Assembly (NCBI GenBank): GCA_964482515.1
Contig: CAYZXT010000007.1
Span: forward strand, 1 to 64,000
Source: CAYZXT01 sp964482515
GTDB lineage: Bacteria; Elusimicrobiota; Elusimicrobia; FEN-1173
Direction of reading: 5' to 3'
Length of the DNA: 64,000 bases
Position 1 is the first letter of the stretch, and each line of letters begins with the position of its first letter. Position numbers and translations under genes: made by a program. Positions 47,008-55,980 of this stretch are shown in pieces. Below the pieces are notes generated by a model. The model ran no database searches. It was not told the DNA's origin and saw only the letters and a list, made by a program, of their open reading frames with translations.

Positions 47008-48510
47008 ATGACAGTTCAATCTTCCGTCCGCGTCCGCTTTGCTCCGTCGCCCACGGGATTCCTCCACATCGGCGGCGCCCGTACCGCGCTTTTCAATTGG
47101 CTCTTCGCGCGCCACATGAAAGGCACGTTCATCCTGCGGATTGAGGACACGGACGAGGTGCGGTCGACGCAGCAGTCGGTGCAGGCGATCTTCGACGGGA
47201 TGAAGTGGCTCGGCCTGGATTGGGACGAAGGCCCGTTGTCCCCGGACGACCCCCTGGCGCACAACGGCGATTTCGGTCCCTATTTCCAGATGCAGCGACT
47301 CGATCTTTACAAGCGGACGGCGGACAAGCTCATCGCCGAGGGCAAGGCCTATCCCTGTTATTGCACGCAGGACGAGGTGGATAAGATGCGGGAGAAGGCG
47401 CTGGCGCTGAAGAAGACGCCGAAGTACGACGGCACCTGCCGCGCCCTGACCGCCGCGCAGCGGAGCGCCTTCGAGGCGGAAGGCCGGAAGGCCAGCGTGC
47501 GGTTCAAGTCGCTGGCCGAAGGCGTCGTCGAGTTCGAGGACATCATCCGCGGGCCCATGAAGTTCGAGAGCGAGCTCATGGAGGATTTCGTCATCCTGAA
47601 GACCTCCGGCATCCCGACCTACAATTTCGCCTGCGTGGTGGACGACCACGAGATGAAGATTACCCACGTCGTCCGCGGCGACGACCACCTTTCCAATACG
47701 CCCCGCCAGATCCTGACCTACAAAGCTCTCGGCTGGGACTTTCCGGTTTTCGCGCACTTGTCCATGATCCTTGGGCCCGACGGCAGCCGTTTATCGAAGC
47801 GGCACGGCGCCACCTCGGTCCAGGAATACGCGGCCGAAGGCTATCTGCCGGAAGCTGTCCGGAATTATCTGGCGCTGCTCGGCTGGTCCACGGAGGACAG
47901 CCAGGACCTCTTCGGTCCGGACGAGCTGAAGGAGAAGTTCACGCTGGAGCGCTGCGGCAAGAGTCCGGCGATTTTCGATCCCATGCGGTTGATCTGGATG
48001 AACGGCGAGTACATGCGCAAATTGCCGCCCAAGGAATTGGCGGAGAGGGCGATCCCCTTTATTGTGAAAGCGGGCCTTTTCCCCGATGAGGCCGCGGCCC
48101 GCGCCCGGCAATCCAAGATCGAGGCCGCCGTCGCCATGGAGCAGGAAAAAGTAAAACTCCTGACAGACGTCGCCGGGCGCATCGACATTTTCTTCAGGGA
48201 CGTTCAGTACGACGCGGAATCCGTGGAAAAGGTTTTGAAAAAGCCCGACGTCCCGTCCGTCTTGGAAGACGCCGTGAAGGTTTTCCGGGAACTCGCCGCG
48301 TTCAGCGCCGCTTCGACGGAAGAAGCCTGCAAGGCTCTCGCTGCCAAGCGCGGCGTCAAGAACGGCGCCATCTATCACCCGGTGCGCGTGGCGGTTTCCG
48401 GGCGTACGCAGGGGCCGAGCCTCTTCCACATGCTGGAACTGCTCGGCAGGGAAGAATCCATCAACCGCATCCAAAAGACCGCGGCGAAGTTTTTCACGCC
48501 AGCGAACTAA
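47008..48510 (+). CDS. gltX: Glutamyl-tRNA synthetase (GltX)
   Basis: A class I synthetase for glutamate. HIGH-type PSPTGFLHIGGARTALFN near residue 12 and KMSKS-type LSKRHGATSV near 251 are present, and the anticodon-binding C-terminus is complete. At 500 aa it is standard. It may be discriminating, because a separate GlnS is encoded next. A palindromic repeat lies in the 117-nt gap between them. Confidence 0.96.
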   Translation: MTVQSSVRVRFAPSPTGFLHIGGARTALFNWLFARHMKGTFILRIEDTDEVRSTQQSVQAIFDGMKWLGLDWDEGPLSPDDPLAHNGDFGPYFQMQRLDLYKRTADKLIAEGKAYPCYCTQDEVDKMREKALALKKTPKYDGTCRALTAAQRSAFEAEGRKASVRFKSLAEGVVEFEDIIRGPMKFESELMEDFVILKTSGIPTYNFACVVDDHEMKITHVVRGDDHLSNTPRQILTYKALGWDFPVFAHLSMILGPDGSRLSKRHGATSVQEYAAEGYLPEAVRNYLALLGWSTEDSQDLFGPDELKEKFTLERCGKSPAIFDPMRLIWMNGEYMRKLPPKELAERAIPFIVKAGLFPDEAAARARQSKIEAAVAMEQEKVKLLTDVAGRIDIFFRDVQYDAESVEKVLKKPDVPSVLEDAVKVFRELAAFSAASTEEACKALAAKRGVKNGAIYHPVRVAVSGRTQGPSLFHMLELLGREESINRIQKTAAKFFTPAN

Positions 48511-48525
48511 AGAATTTAGTCAAGT

Positions 48526-48612
48526 CGTCACCCCGGCGGAAGCCGGGGTCCAGAAGATTCGTGTGTATTGAAATGATTTATGACTGGATTCCGGCTTTCG
48601 CCGGAATGACGG
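48526..48612. repeat. Palindromic intergenic repeat, copy 3
   Basis: Ends are CGTCACCCCGGCGG and GCCGGAATGACGG, with CCCCGGC-GGAA-GCCGGGG and CCGGC-TTTC-GCCGG hairpins flanking an AT-rich middle. It is the most complete copy and lies between gltX and glnS. Confidence 0.75.
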
Positions 48613-48627
48613 ATCAAAGGAAATTAT

Positions 48628-50334
48628 ATGACGCAGACCACCGAAAACAATCCGACGCAAGTTCCGCTCGAGCCGGAAAAGAAGTCCGACTTCATCCGCG
48701 ATTTCATCGACAAGGACCTGAAGTCCGGCCGCTATCAGCCGCCGGTCCACACCCGCTTTCCGCCGGAGCCCAACGGCTACCTCCACATCGGCCACGCCAA
48801 ATCCATCTGCCTCAACTTCGGCATCGCCAAGGACTACAACGGCCTCTGCAACCTCCGCTTTGACGACACGAACCCGGCGAAGGAGGAGATGGAATACATC
48901 GAGTCCATCAAGACCGACGTCCGCTGGCTGGGTTTCGACTGGGCGGACCGGGAATATTACGCGTCGGATTACTTCGACCAGATTTACCAGTGGGCCGAGC
49001 AGCTCATCCAAAAGGGCAAGGCCTACGTCTGCGACCTGACCGGCGACCAGATCCGCCAGTATCGCGGCACGCTGACCGAGCCGGGTAAGGAAAGCCCCTT
49101 CCGCAACCGGTCCATCGAGGAGAATTTGGATTTGTTCCGCCGCATGAAGGCGGGGGAATTCCCGGACGCTTCCCGCGTGCTGCGCGCCAAGATCGACATG
49201 GCGCACCCGAATTTGAACATGCGCGACCCGGTGATGTACCGCATCCTCCGCGCCACGCACCCGCACGTCGGCGACAAATGGTGCATCTACCCGATGTACG
49301 ATTGGGCCCACGGCCAGTCCGATTCCATCGAGAAGATCACGCATTCCATCTGCACGCTGGAGTTCGAGGACCATCGCCCGCTCTATGAATGGTATCTGAA
49401 GGAACTGGGTATCTACGCGCCGCGCCAGATCGAATTCGCCCGCCTGAACATCACCCACACGATGCTGAGCAAGCGGAAGCTTTTGGAGCTGGTGAAGAAC
49501 GGGACGGTCAAGGGTTGGGACGATCCGCGCATGCCCACGATTTCCGGTTTTCGCCGGCGCGGTTACACTCCCGAAGCCATCCGCGAGTTCGCCAGGATGA
49601 TCGGCGTCACCAAGAGCAATAGCGTCGTGGAATTGTCCGCGCTGGAATTCTGCCTGCGCCAGGATTTGAACAAGCGCTGCCCCCGCGTGCTTGGCGTGCT
49701 TCGGCCGCTGAGGGTCGTGATCGACAATTACCCGGAAGGACAGGTGGACGAGCTGGAATGCGTGAACAACCCGGAAGACCCGTCCGCCGGCAGCCGCAAG
49801 GTCCCGTTTTCCAAAGTCATCTACATCGAGCAGGACGATTTCCGCGAAGACCCCCCGCCGAAGTTCTTCCGCATGAGCGTCGGCCGCGAGGTCCGGCTGC
49901 GCTACGCCTATTTCGTCAAGTGCGTCAGCGTGCTGAAGAACCCGATCAACGGGGAAATCGTGGAGATCCATTGCACCTACGACCCGGAGACCCGCGGCGG
50001 GAACAATCCGCCCGACGGCCGGAAGGTGAAAGCCACCATCCATTGGGTCAGCGCGGCCCATGCCGTGCCCGTGGAAGCGCGGCTCTACGACAATTTGTTC
50101 GCCAATCCGGACCCGACGCCGGACGATCCGATCAATCCGAAGTCCTTGGAGACGGTTTCCGCTTTTGTGGAGCCTTCCGTCGCGTCGGCCAAAGCGGGCG
50201 ACCGGTTCCAGTTCGAGCGGCTGGGCTATTTCTGCGTGGACCCCGATTCAAAGCCCGGCAAGCCGGTGTTCAACCGCACCGTCACGCTGCAGGACAGCTG
50301 GGCCAAGATCGAAAAGAAGCAGCAGGGGAAATAG
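48628..50334 (+). CDS. glnS: Glutaminyl-tRNA synthetase (GlnS)
   Basis: A class I synthetase charging tRNA-Gln directly with glutamine. HIGH motif EPNGYLHIGHAKSI and KMSKS-type MLSKRK are clear. The C-terminal beta-barrel anticodon-binding domain is complete, as in E. coli GlnS, with no YqeY fusion. At 568 aa it is the usual size. A tRNA-Gln gene lies 81 nt downstream. Because bacterial GlnS is thought to be acquired from eukaryotes, its presence may help to place the lineage. Confidence 0.97.
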   Translation: MTQTTENNPTQVPLEPEKKSDFIRDFIDKDLKSGRYQPPVHTRFPPEPNGYLHIGHAKSICLNFGIAKDYNGLCNLRFDDTNPAKEEMEYIESIKTDVRWLGFDWADREYYASDYFDQIYQWAEQLIQKGKAYVCDLTGDQIRQYRGTLTEPGKESPFRNRSIEENLDLFRRMKAGEFPDASRVLRAKIDMAHPNLNMRDPVMYRILRATHPHVGDKWCIYPMYDWAHGQSDSIEKITHSICTLEFEDHRPLYEWYLKELGIYAPRQIEFARLNITHTMLSKRKLLELVKNGTVKGWDDPRMPTISGFRRRGYTPEAIREFARMIGVTKSNSVVELSALEFCLRQDLNKRCPRVLGVLRPLRVVIDNYPEGQVDELECVNNPEDPSAGSRKVPFSKVIYIEQDDFREDPPPKFFRMSVGREVRLRYAYFVKCVSVLKNPINGEIVEIHCTYDPETRGGNNPPDGRKVKATIHWVSAAHAVPVEARLYDNLFANPDPTPDDPINPKSLETVSAFVEPSVASAKAGDRFQFERLGYFCVDPDSKPGKPVFNRTVTLQDSWAKIEKKQQGK

Positions 50335-50376
50335 CCGAGGATTTTTCAGGAAGTTGTCGTCGGACGGGCCGCTTCT

Positions 50377-50385
50377 TGATATAAT
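50377..50385 (+). promoter_or_regulatory. Candidate extended -10 promoter for tRNA-Gln
   Basis: TGATATAAT has a perfect TATAAT (50380-50385) and TGA just before it. A weak TTGTCG lies 20 nt upstream. The predicted start near 50392 is about 24 nt before the tRNA. Confidence 0.5.
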
Positions 50386-50415
50386 TGGCTTGTTTCCGGA
50401 CCATCAACCAATTTT

Positions 50416-50486
50416 TGCCCCGTAGTGTAACGGTAGCACGAGTGGCTCTGAACCACTTAGTCAAGGTTCAAATCCTTGCGGGGCAG
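50416..50486 (+). tRNA. tRNA-Gln (anticodon CTG)
   Basis: A 71-nt cloverleaf: acceptor TGCCCCG/CGGGGCA, discriminator G, anticodon stem AGTGG/CCACT with loop CTCTGAA (anticodon CTG) and T-arm CAAGG/CCTTG with loop TTCAAAT. U1-A72 and G73 are typical of tRNA-Gln. CCA is not encoded. It follows glnS. Confidence 0.95.
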
Positions 50487-50493
50487 GTTTTCA

Positions 50494-50527
50494 AAAAGGC
50501 ATTGCCAGAAAATGGGCGATGCCTTTT
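50494..50527 (+). terminator. Intrinsic terminator after tRNA-Gln
   Basis: AAAAGGCATTGCC pairs with GGCGATGCCTTTT (13 bp with one G-T pair) around an 8-nt loop, and the stem ends in TTTT. It starts 8 nt after the tRNA. Confidence 0.85.
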
Positions 50528-50647
50528 CAATTCCTAATATGGTTCGGGCGGGGATGAATCCAAAACCGGCGTCGGGGCGTAATCATGATAACGGAGGGAG
50601 GATGGGACGCCATGGTCAATTCTTATGAAAATTGTCAAAATGGAGGC

Positions 50648-51274
50648 ATGAAGCGATTCATGATGATTGTTTCTATCCTTCTCTCTCTAGGATTATCTAT
50701 GGCCACATCTTCCCATTCGGATAACAAATCAAATACCGGTCAAAAAACCGAGCTCGCCACCTTCGCTGGCGGATGCTTCTGGTGCATGACCCCGCCCTAC
50801 GACAACCTGAAATCCAAGGGCGTCATCAGCGTGCTTGCGGGTTACACGGGCGGCCGGACGAAGAACCCCACCTATGAAGAGGTCAGCAGCGGCAGCACCG
50901 GACATATTGAGGCGGTTCAAGTGACCTATGACCCCTCAAAAATAGCTTACGACGATTTATTGGACGCTTTTTGGCGGAACATCGACCCCACGGACGAGTA
51001 CGGCCAATTCGCGGACAAAGGTTCCCAGTACATAACGGCGATCTTCTACCACGGGGACGAGCAGAAGCGTTTGGCCGAGGCCTCGAAAGACAAACTGGAT
51101 AATTCGGGCAAGTTCAACAAACCCATCAAGACGAAAATCCTGCCTGCGTCGGAATTCTTTCCAGCGGAAAGTTACCATCAGGATTATTACCTCAAGAATC
51201 CCGTCCATTATAACGCCTACAAAAAAGGCTCCGGCCGCGAAGGTTTTCTCAAGAAAACCTGGGACGAACATTAA
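50648..51274 (+). CDS. msrA: Peptide methionine sulfoxide reductase (MsrA), exported
   Basis: MsrA reduces methionine-S-sulfoxide in proteins. The catalytic motif GGCFWCM lies near residue 41, and ESYHQDYY further on binds substrate. I chose ATG 50648, which has GGAGG just upstream and gives 208 aa beginning with a signal-peptide-like stretch (MKRFMMIVSILLS...), so this copy acts in the periplasm. An in-frame start 21 codons earlier is not needed. No resolving Cys is seen in the usual C-terminal place. Confidence 0.93.
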   Translation: MKRFMMIVSILLSLGLSMATSSHSDNKSNTGQKTELATFAGGCFWCMTPPYDNLKSKGVISVLAGYTGGRTKNPTYEEVSSGSTGHIEAVQVTYDPSKIAYDDLLDAFWRNIDPTDEYGQFADKGSQYITAIFYHGDEQKRLAEASKDKLDNSGKFNKPIKTKILPASEFFPAESYHQDYYLKNPVHYNAYKKGSGREGFLKKTWDEH

Positions 51275-51293
51275 TTAAAAAACGAGGTCATCC

Positions 51294-52175
51294 ATGAGCG
51301 ATTTACCTGCCGTCGGATTTATCGGGCTGGGGATCATGGGATTTCCCATGGCCAGGCATTTGAGCGGGGCCGGCTATCCTGTGACGGTTTGGAACCGCAA
51401 CGCCGCAAAAGCGGACGGGGCGAAGAGCTTCGGCGCGTCCGTCGCGAAAACGCCGCGGGTAGCGGTTTCCGGCGCGCGGTTCATCATCACGATGGTCACG
51501 GGGCCGGACGCGATCCGCCAAGTGATGGGCGGGCCGGACGGTTTCCTCTCGTCCGATGAAAAAGACGACGTTTGGATACAGATGAGTACCATCGACATCG
51601 CTTCCACGAATGAATTCGCGGCGGCCGCCAAGAAAAAGGGCTGGGGGTTTCTGGATTGCCCGGTGACGGGCAGCAAGAAGCAGGTGGAAGCGGCGCAGTT
51701 GATTTTATTGGCGGGCGGCGACGCGGGAGTTTTGGACGAGGCGCGGCCTTTGCTGTTGAAGATGGGGAAAACCGTCGTCCACGCCGGTGGCGTCGGCGCG
51801 GGGGCGGCGTTGAAATTATGCATGAACCTGATCGTGGCGCAGATGACCACGGCGCTGGTGGAATCCGCTTCTCTCGCGCAAGCCACCGGTGTTGATCCAT
51901 CTAAGATTTTCGATGTTTTGAAAAACAGCCCCGCTCTGGACAACGGTTACTACCGTATCAAGGAAGAGGCCGTCCTCAAACAAAATTTCTCTCCGGCCTT
52001 TTCCCTGGCCAACATGCTGAAGGACGTTCGTTTCATGACGAAGGAAGCCGGGCGGCGCGGGTTGAAACTGCCGGTGACCGAATCCGTCCAATCGGTCATG
52101 GAAGACGCATTGGCCCAGGGGCTGGGCGACCAAGATCTGACGGTTATTCTTAAGGCCGCCAGGAGCCAGGTCTGA
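51294..52175 (+). CDS. NAD(P)-dependent beta-hydroxyacid dehydrogenase (3-hydroxyisobutyrate dehydrogenase family)
   Basis: A 293-aa protein with the Rossmann start VGFIGLGIMGFPMARHL and the substrate stretch DCPVTGSKKQVEAAQL. The catalytic Lys is in GAALKLCMNLI near residue 185. The family includes 3-hydroxyisobutyrate dehydrogenase, tartronate semialdehyde reductase and succinic semialdehyde reductases of the GHBDH type. Which one cannot be told. It follows msrA by 19 nt. Confidence 0.88.
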   Translation: MSDLPAVGFIGLGIMGFPMARHLSGAGYPVTVWNRNAAKADGAKSFGASVAKTPRVAVSGARFIITMVTGPDAIRQVMGGPDGFLSSDEKDDVWIQMSTIDIASTNEFAAAAKKKGWGFLDCPVTGSKKQVEAAQLILLAGGDAGVLDEARPLLLKMGKTVVHAGGVGAGAALKLCMNLIVAQMTTALVESASLAQATGVDPSKIFDVLKNSPALDNGYYRIKEEAVLKQNFSPAFSLANMLKDVRFMTKEAGRRGLKLPVTESVQSVMEDALAQGLGDQDLTVILKAARSQV

Positions 52176-52196
52176 TTGGAGCTGTTCGCGTAGAGG

Positions 52197-52934
52197 TCAG
52201 TGCAGTTTCGCGCAGGCCGGGCAGTCAGGGTCGCGCCGGACCTTTAATATTTGAAACTCCATGCGTTCGCCGTCCCACACTAAGAGCTTCCCTTTAAAGT
52301 TCTCGCCGAACCCCGACAGATACTTCAGCGCTTCCATCGCCAGCATGCAGCCGATCACGCCCGGCGTGGCCCCAAGCACGGGAAAAACCTCCTTCGGCGG
52401 AGCGTCGGGGAAAAGGCACTGCAGGCATGGCGTTTCGGGCGGGAACAGGAATGACATTCTGCCGTCCAATCCCCAGACGCTGCCGTAGACCATGGGAATC
52501 CTCTTGCGGATGGCGCATTCATTGAGCAGATATCGCGTGGGGAAATTATCCATGCCGTCTATGATGAGGTTCGCGTCGCCCACCAATTCGTCCACATTAT
52601 GCGGTTCGATTTTGGTTTCAATCGCCGTCACGCAGATGCGCGGGTTCTGGGTTTCCAAGGTCTTTTTGGCGGATTGGACTTTTTTCACGCCGACCCGGGA
52701 TGGGTCGTGGAGGATCTGACGGTTCAGGTTGGAGAAATCCACCACATCAAAATCGCATACCTTTAAATGACCCACTCCGGCCGCGGCCAAATAAAGGGCG
52801 GCAGGGGATCCCAAACCACCGGCGCCAGCCATAAAAACGGTTGATTCTTGGATGCGTTTCTGGCCGGCTTCTCCCCAGCCGGGAAGCATCATCTGGCGGG
52901 TGTACCGGATCGTGTCTTCTTTGGACAGCGGCAT
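52197..52934 (-). CDS. moeB: MoeB/ThiF family adenylyltransferase
   Basis: An E1-like enzyme that adenylates the C-terminus of a small sulfur carrier (MoaD or ThiS). The ATP loop GAGGLGSPAALYLAAAG lies near residue 37 and FSNLNRQILH near 68. Zinc Cys pairs are in PCLQC and DCPAC, as in MoeB. It lacks a rhodanese domain, being 245 aa. No moaD, thiS or thiG lies near, so the partner is unknown. It runs opposite to its neighbours. Confidence 0.9.
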   Translation of the reverse strand: MPLSKEDTIRYTRQMMLPGWGEAGQKRIQESTVFMAGAGGLGSPAALYLAAAGVGHLKVCDFDVVDFSNLNRQILHDPSRVGVKKVQSAKKTLETQNPRICVTAIETKIEPHNVDELVGDANLIIDGMDNFPTRYLLNECAIRKRIPMVYGSVWGLDGRMSFLFPPETPCLQCLFPDAPPKEVFPVLGATPGVIGCMLAMEALKYLSGFGENFKGKLLVWDGERMEFQILKVRRDPDCPACAKLH

Positions 52935-53268
52935 GTTCCTCCCAATGCGAATGATACAGAATACGATTTGTTTTTTATTTTAATTATGATTTGCATCATA
53001 TCTGCAGTTGCCTTTGCTTTCTACAATGACCTAAATTAAAACGTTGCAATAGGTAGGGCCTTCTCGCGGGAATCTACGAAAATTTGGTTCAACACCCATG
53101 ATTGACTTTAAATCAGCGAATGTTGTAGACTTAAATTGGATTAGAAGCGAGATGCTTTTGGGGAGCGCGCCCTGCGCTTCTCGGAATACGTCCGCTTTTC
53201 CCTCTACATCAGCCTCCGTAGATCGTTCGCGCTGCCACTTTGACGCATTTGATAATTAAGAGGAATTT
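52935..53268. other. 334-nt gap without a gene
   Basis: AT-rich at 52950-53150, then GC-rich. It holds a candidate promoter (see 53102-53131) and a 7-bp inverted repeat AGAAGCG/CGCTTCT near 53143-53181. No conserved ORF, tRNA or repeat copy is seen. Confidence 0.6.
53102..53131 (+). promoter_or_regulatory. Candidate promoter for DUF4912-GH57
   Basis: TTGACT (53102-53107), an 18-nt spacer and TAGACT (53126-53131). The leader would be about 130 nt, containing the AGAAGCG/CGCTTCT hairpin. Confidence 0.4.
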
Positions 53269-54165
53269 ATGAGTTCGAATCTTAACGCGCCCGTCGCCGT
53301 TCCAGCCGTCACCGGCTATATTGAGCGTGGCCCTAACCTGCCGCGGGACTACGGCGTCACGCGTCTGGTCCTTCTGCCGCGTGATCCGCAATGGATGCAC
53401 ACCTATTGGGAAATAGCTTCTTACACATGGGATGAAATTGAAAAGAGCTTCGGGGGCGTCGTGCGCACCCAGGGTCGCCCGATTCTGCGGCTCTATTCTT
53501 CCCGCGGGAACGACAAAAAGGTTTTTGATATCGGGGTGGAATTGGATGCGCGAAACTGGTACGTGTTCAGCCCGCTGCGCGGTGGTTCGTGGGTGGCGGA
53601 GATCGGCCTCATGCTTCCGGACGGCCGGTTCATCGTTTTGGCCCGCTCGAATGAAATCCGCCTGCCGTTGGGGTATGTCTCGGACATCCTCGACGAACAT
53701 TGGGGTGTGCTTAAGGGCGAATGGGAACGCCTCTACGCGTTGTCGGGCGGAGGTCGCCTCGGCGCCGGATCCTTGGATATCGCCCGCATGCTGGCCCAGC
53801 GCTGGCAGTTCCTTAAATCCATTTCTTCCTGGGGCGCGTCTCCCGGGATTTCCTCCTGGGCCAAACGGCCAGATCATGCGCGGCAAAAGAAGTTCTGGCT
53901 CGTCGCGGATTGCGAATTGGTGGTTTACGGGGCCACCGAACCGGACGCGCGCGTGACGGTGCAGGGCCAGGCTGTGCAGCTTAACCCGGATGGCACGTTT
54001 TCGTTGCGCTTCTCGCTTCCCGACGGCAAGCTCGGTATTCCCATCGAGGCCGTTAACAAGGATGGGGATCTTTCCGAATCGATAGAGTTCACCATCAACC
54101 GCAAGACGCAGGTCCCGTCCCCCATCGTATCGGCCGGATCTTCCGTCAACGGAAAAACAAAATAG
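53269..54165 (+). CDS. DUF4912 domain protein
   Basis: A 298-aa protein matching DUF4912. It has the YWEI pattern near residue 46 (MHTYWEIASYTW), the beta-rich WVAEIGL segment and a Rossmann-free, all-beta look. A C-terminal part (about 205-285) looks like a separate beta-sandwich with WLVADCELVVYGATEPDARV. DUF4912 proteins are often beside GH57 branching enzymes, as here, and probably bind glucans, but this is inference. It has an AAGAGGAA Shine-Dalgarno and lies 15 nt before the GH57 gene. Confidence 0.85.
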   Translation: MSSNLNAPVAVPAVTGYIERGPNLPRDYGVTRLVLLPRDPQWMHTYWEIASYTWDEIEKSFGGVVRTQGRPILRLYSSRGNDKKVFDIGVELDARNWYVFSPLRGGSWVAEIGLMLPDGRFIVLARSNEIRLPLGYVSDILDEHWGVLKGEWERLYALSGGGRLGAGSLDIARMLAQRWQFLKSISSWGASPGISSWAKRPDHARQKKFWLVADCELVVYGATEPDARVTVQGQAVQLNPDGTFSLRFSLPDGKLGIPIEAVNKDGDLSESIEFTINRKTQVPSPIVSAGSSVNGKTK

Positions 54166-54180
54166 GGATTCCCATACTAA

Positions 54181-55800
54181 ATGGCTGACCCTCAAGGTTA
54201 TCTTTCCCTCGTACTTCACGCCCATCTTCCTTTCGTGCGCCATCCGGAATATCCGGACTTTCTCGAGGAGGATTGGTTTTACGAGGCCATAACGGAAACC
54301 TACGTTCCGCTCCTGGACATGATGGAGCGTTTGGCCGGCGAAGGCGTCCATTTCCGACTGTCCATGTCCCTCACCCCGCCGCTGTGCCACATGTTGTCCG
54401 ACGATTTGCTTCTCACACGCTACCGCAAAAAACTAGAACTCCTCATCGAGCTCGCTGAAAAAGAAGTCCTCCGCACCAGACCCCTTCACGCCGATTTCCA
54501 GGAAACCGCCTTGATGTATTTGGGCAAGTTCAAACGCGTTCGCGAGATTTTTGACGCCTGCCATGGCAGGCTTTTGACCCGGTTCAAGGCGCTCCAGGAC
54601 GCCGGGCTCCTGGAGATCATCACCTGCGGAGCGACCCACGGTTATCTGCCTTTGATGATCCACCCGGAATCCCGCTACGCGCAGGTAAAGGTGGCTGTGG
54701 ACGAATATAAACGTCATTTTGAACGCGCGCCGCGGGGGATTTGGCTGCCGGAATGCGCCTTCGCTCCCGGCGTCGATGCGATATTGCGGGAAAATGGGAT
54801 CTCATTTTCATACTTGGATGCGCACGGAGTGCTCTTCGGCACCCCCCGCCCGCGTTACGGCGTTTTCGCGCCCATATACGCGCCGGGCAGCGTGGCGTTC
54901 TTCGGCCGCGACATGGAAACCGCGCAGCAGGTTTGGTCCGCGGAGCAGGGCTACCCCGGTGACTACAGCTACCGGGAATTCTACCGCGACGTCGGATATG
55001 ATTTGGATTATGAATACGTAAAGCCTTACCTGCATGAAGACGGCGTCCGCCGGAACATCGGGATCAAATATTTTAAAGTGACGGGTCGAGTCGGTCTTTC
55101 CGACAAGCAGCCCTATTCGCCCCGCCTGGCGCGTGAAACCGCTGCGGCCCACGCGGGGAACTTCCTCTTCAACCGCGAGCGGCAAGTGGAATATCTGCGC
55201 GGCGTCATGGGCCGCCCTCCCGTGGTCACCTCCATTTATGACGCCGAGCTTTACGGCCATTGGTGGTTCGAGGGGCCGGACTTCCTGGAGTATTTGCTGA
55301 AGAAAATTCACTACGACCAGAACGTCTTTAAAACCATTTTGCCAACGGAATATTTGGAAAAATTCCCGGAGAACCAGATCGTCGAGCCTGAACCGTCTTC
55401 CTGGGGCGACAAGGGGTACCACGAGGTCTGGTTGAACTCCTCCAACGATTGGATCTATCCGCACCTGCATATTGCCGCGGACCGCATGATCCACCTGGTC
55501 GGAGATTTCCCGGACGCGCAGGGGCTGATGAAGCGCGCCTTGAACCAAGCGGCCCGCGAATTGCTTTTGGCCCAGTCGTCGGATTGGGCGTTCCTGATGA
55601 CCGTCGGCACGGCGCGGCAATATTCCGAAAAGCGCACCCGCGAACACATGGGGCGGTTCCTGGAGCTTTATCACCAGATCCGCGAGAACCGGTTGAACGA
55701 AAACTTCGTCAAGTCCCTGGAAGAACGCGACAATATTTTCCCGAACATCGATTACCGCGTCTACCAGGCCCGCACCAAAGTCGCCCAGCCGGTCGGTTGA
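54181..55800 (+). CDS. GH57 glucan branching enzyme (DUF1957 C-terminal domain)
   Basis: A GH57 enzyme that makes alpha-1,6 branches in glycogen-like glucan. HAHLPFVRHPE opens the fold. The catalytic nucleophile Glu is in IWLPECAF near residue 196 and the general acid Asp is in YDAELYGHWWFEGP near 354. A C-terminal DUF1957-type helical domain follows. At 539 aa it fits this class, distinct from GH13 GlgB. With DUF4912 and the trehalose cluster it points to storage-carbohydrate metabolism. An ATG without a strong Shine-Dalgarno starts it. Confidence 0.92.
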   Translation: MADPQGYLSLVLHAHLPFVRHPEYPDFLEEDWFYEAITETYVPLLDMMERLAGEGVHFRLSMSLTPPLCHMLSDDLLLTRYRKKLELLIELAEKEVLRTRPLHADFQETALMYLGKFKRVREIFDACHGRLLTRFKALQDAGLLEIITCGATHGYLPLMIHPESRYAQVKVAVDEYKRHFERAPRGIWLPECAFAPGVDAILRENGISFSYLDAHGVLFGTPRPRYGVFAPIYAPGSVAFFGRDMETAQQVWSAEQGYPGDYSYREFYRDVGYDLDYEYVKPYLHEDGVRRNIGIKYFKVTGRVGLSDKQPYSPRLARETAAAHAGNFLFNRERQVEYLRGVMGRPPVVTSIYDAELYGHWWFEGPDFLEYLLKKIHYDQNVFKTILPTEYLEKFPENQIVEPEPSSWGDKGYHEVWLNSSNDWIYPHLHIAADRMIHLVGDFPDAQGLMKRALNQAARELLLAQSSDWAFLMTVGTARQYSEKRTREHMGRFLELYHQIRENRLNENFVKSLEERDNIFPNIDYRVYQARTKVAQPVG

Positions 55801-55807
55801 TCCCCGG

Positions 55808-55836
55808 TTGACACGCGCGCGCGCGTTTGGTATATT
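55808..55836 (+). promoter_or_regulatory. Sigma70-type promoter for groES-groEL
   Basis: TTGACA (55808-55813), exactly 17 nt of mostly alternating CG, then TATATT (55831-55836). It is the best match to a sigma70 consensus in the window and lies about 140 nt before groES. Confidence 0.8.
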
Positions 55837-55951
55837 TTTAACCAACAAGAGTAGCACAGTTCCTTTAAGCAGCATAATTTTTAGCTAGTTATCGACGGAA
55901 AATCAGCCAATCGCTCCCACGGGGGTGAAGGGCTTTTTTTAGCCTCTTTAA

Positions 55952-55978
55952 TTAGCAGACTGATACGAGAGGTGCTAA
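55952..55978 (+). promoter_or_regulatory. Diverged CIRCE element upstream of groES
   Basis: TTAGCAGAC, 9 nt, AGGTGCTAA has the length and outer halves of CIRCE (TTAGCACTC-N9-GAGTGCTAA): the six outer bases of each half match, the inner three differ in part. It overlaps the groES ribosome-binding site, the normal CIRCE position. HrcA would be the repressor; no hrcA is in the window. Confidence 0.65.
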
Positions 55979-55980
55979 AA

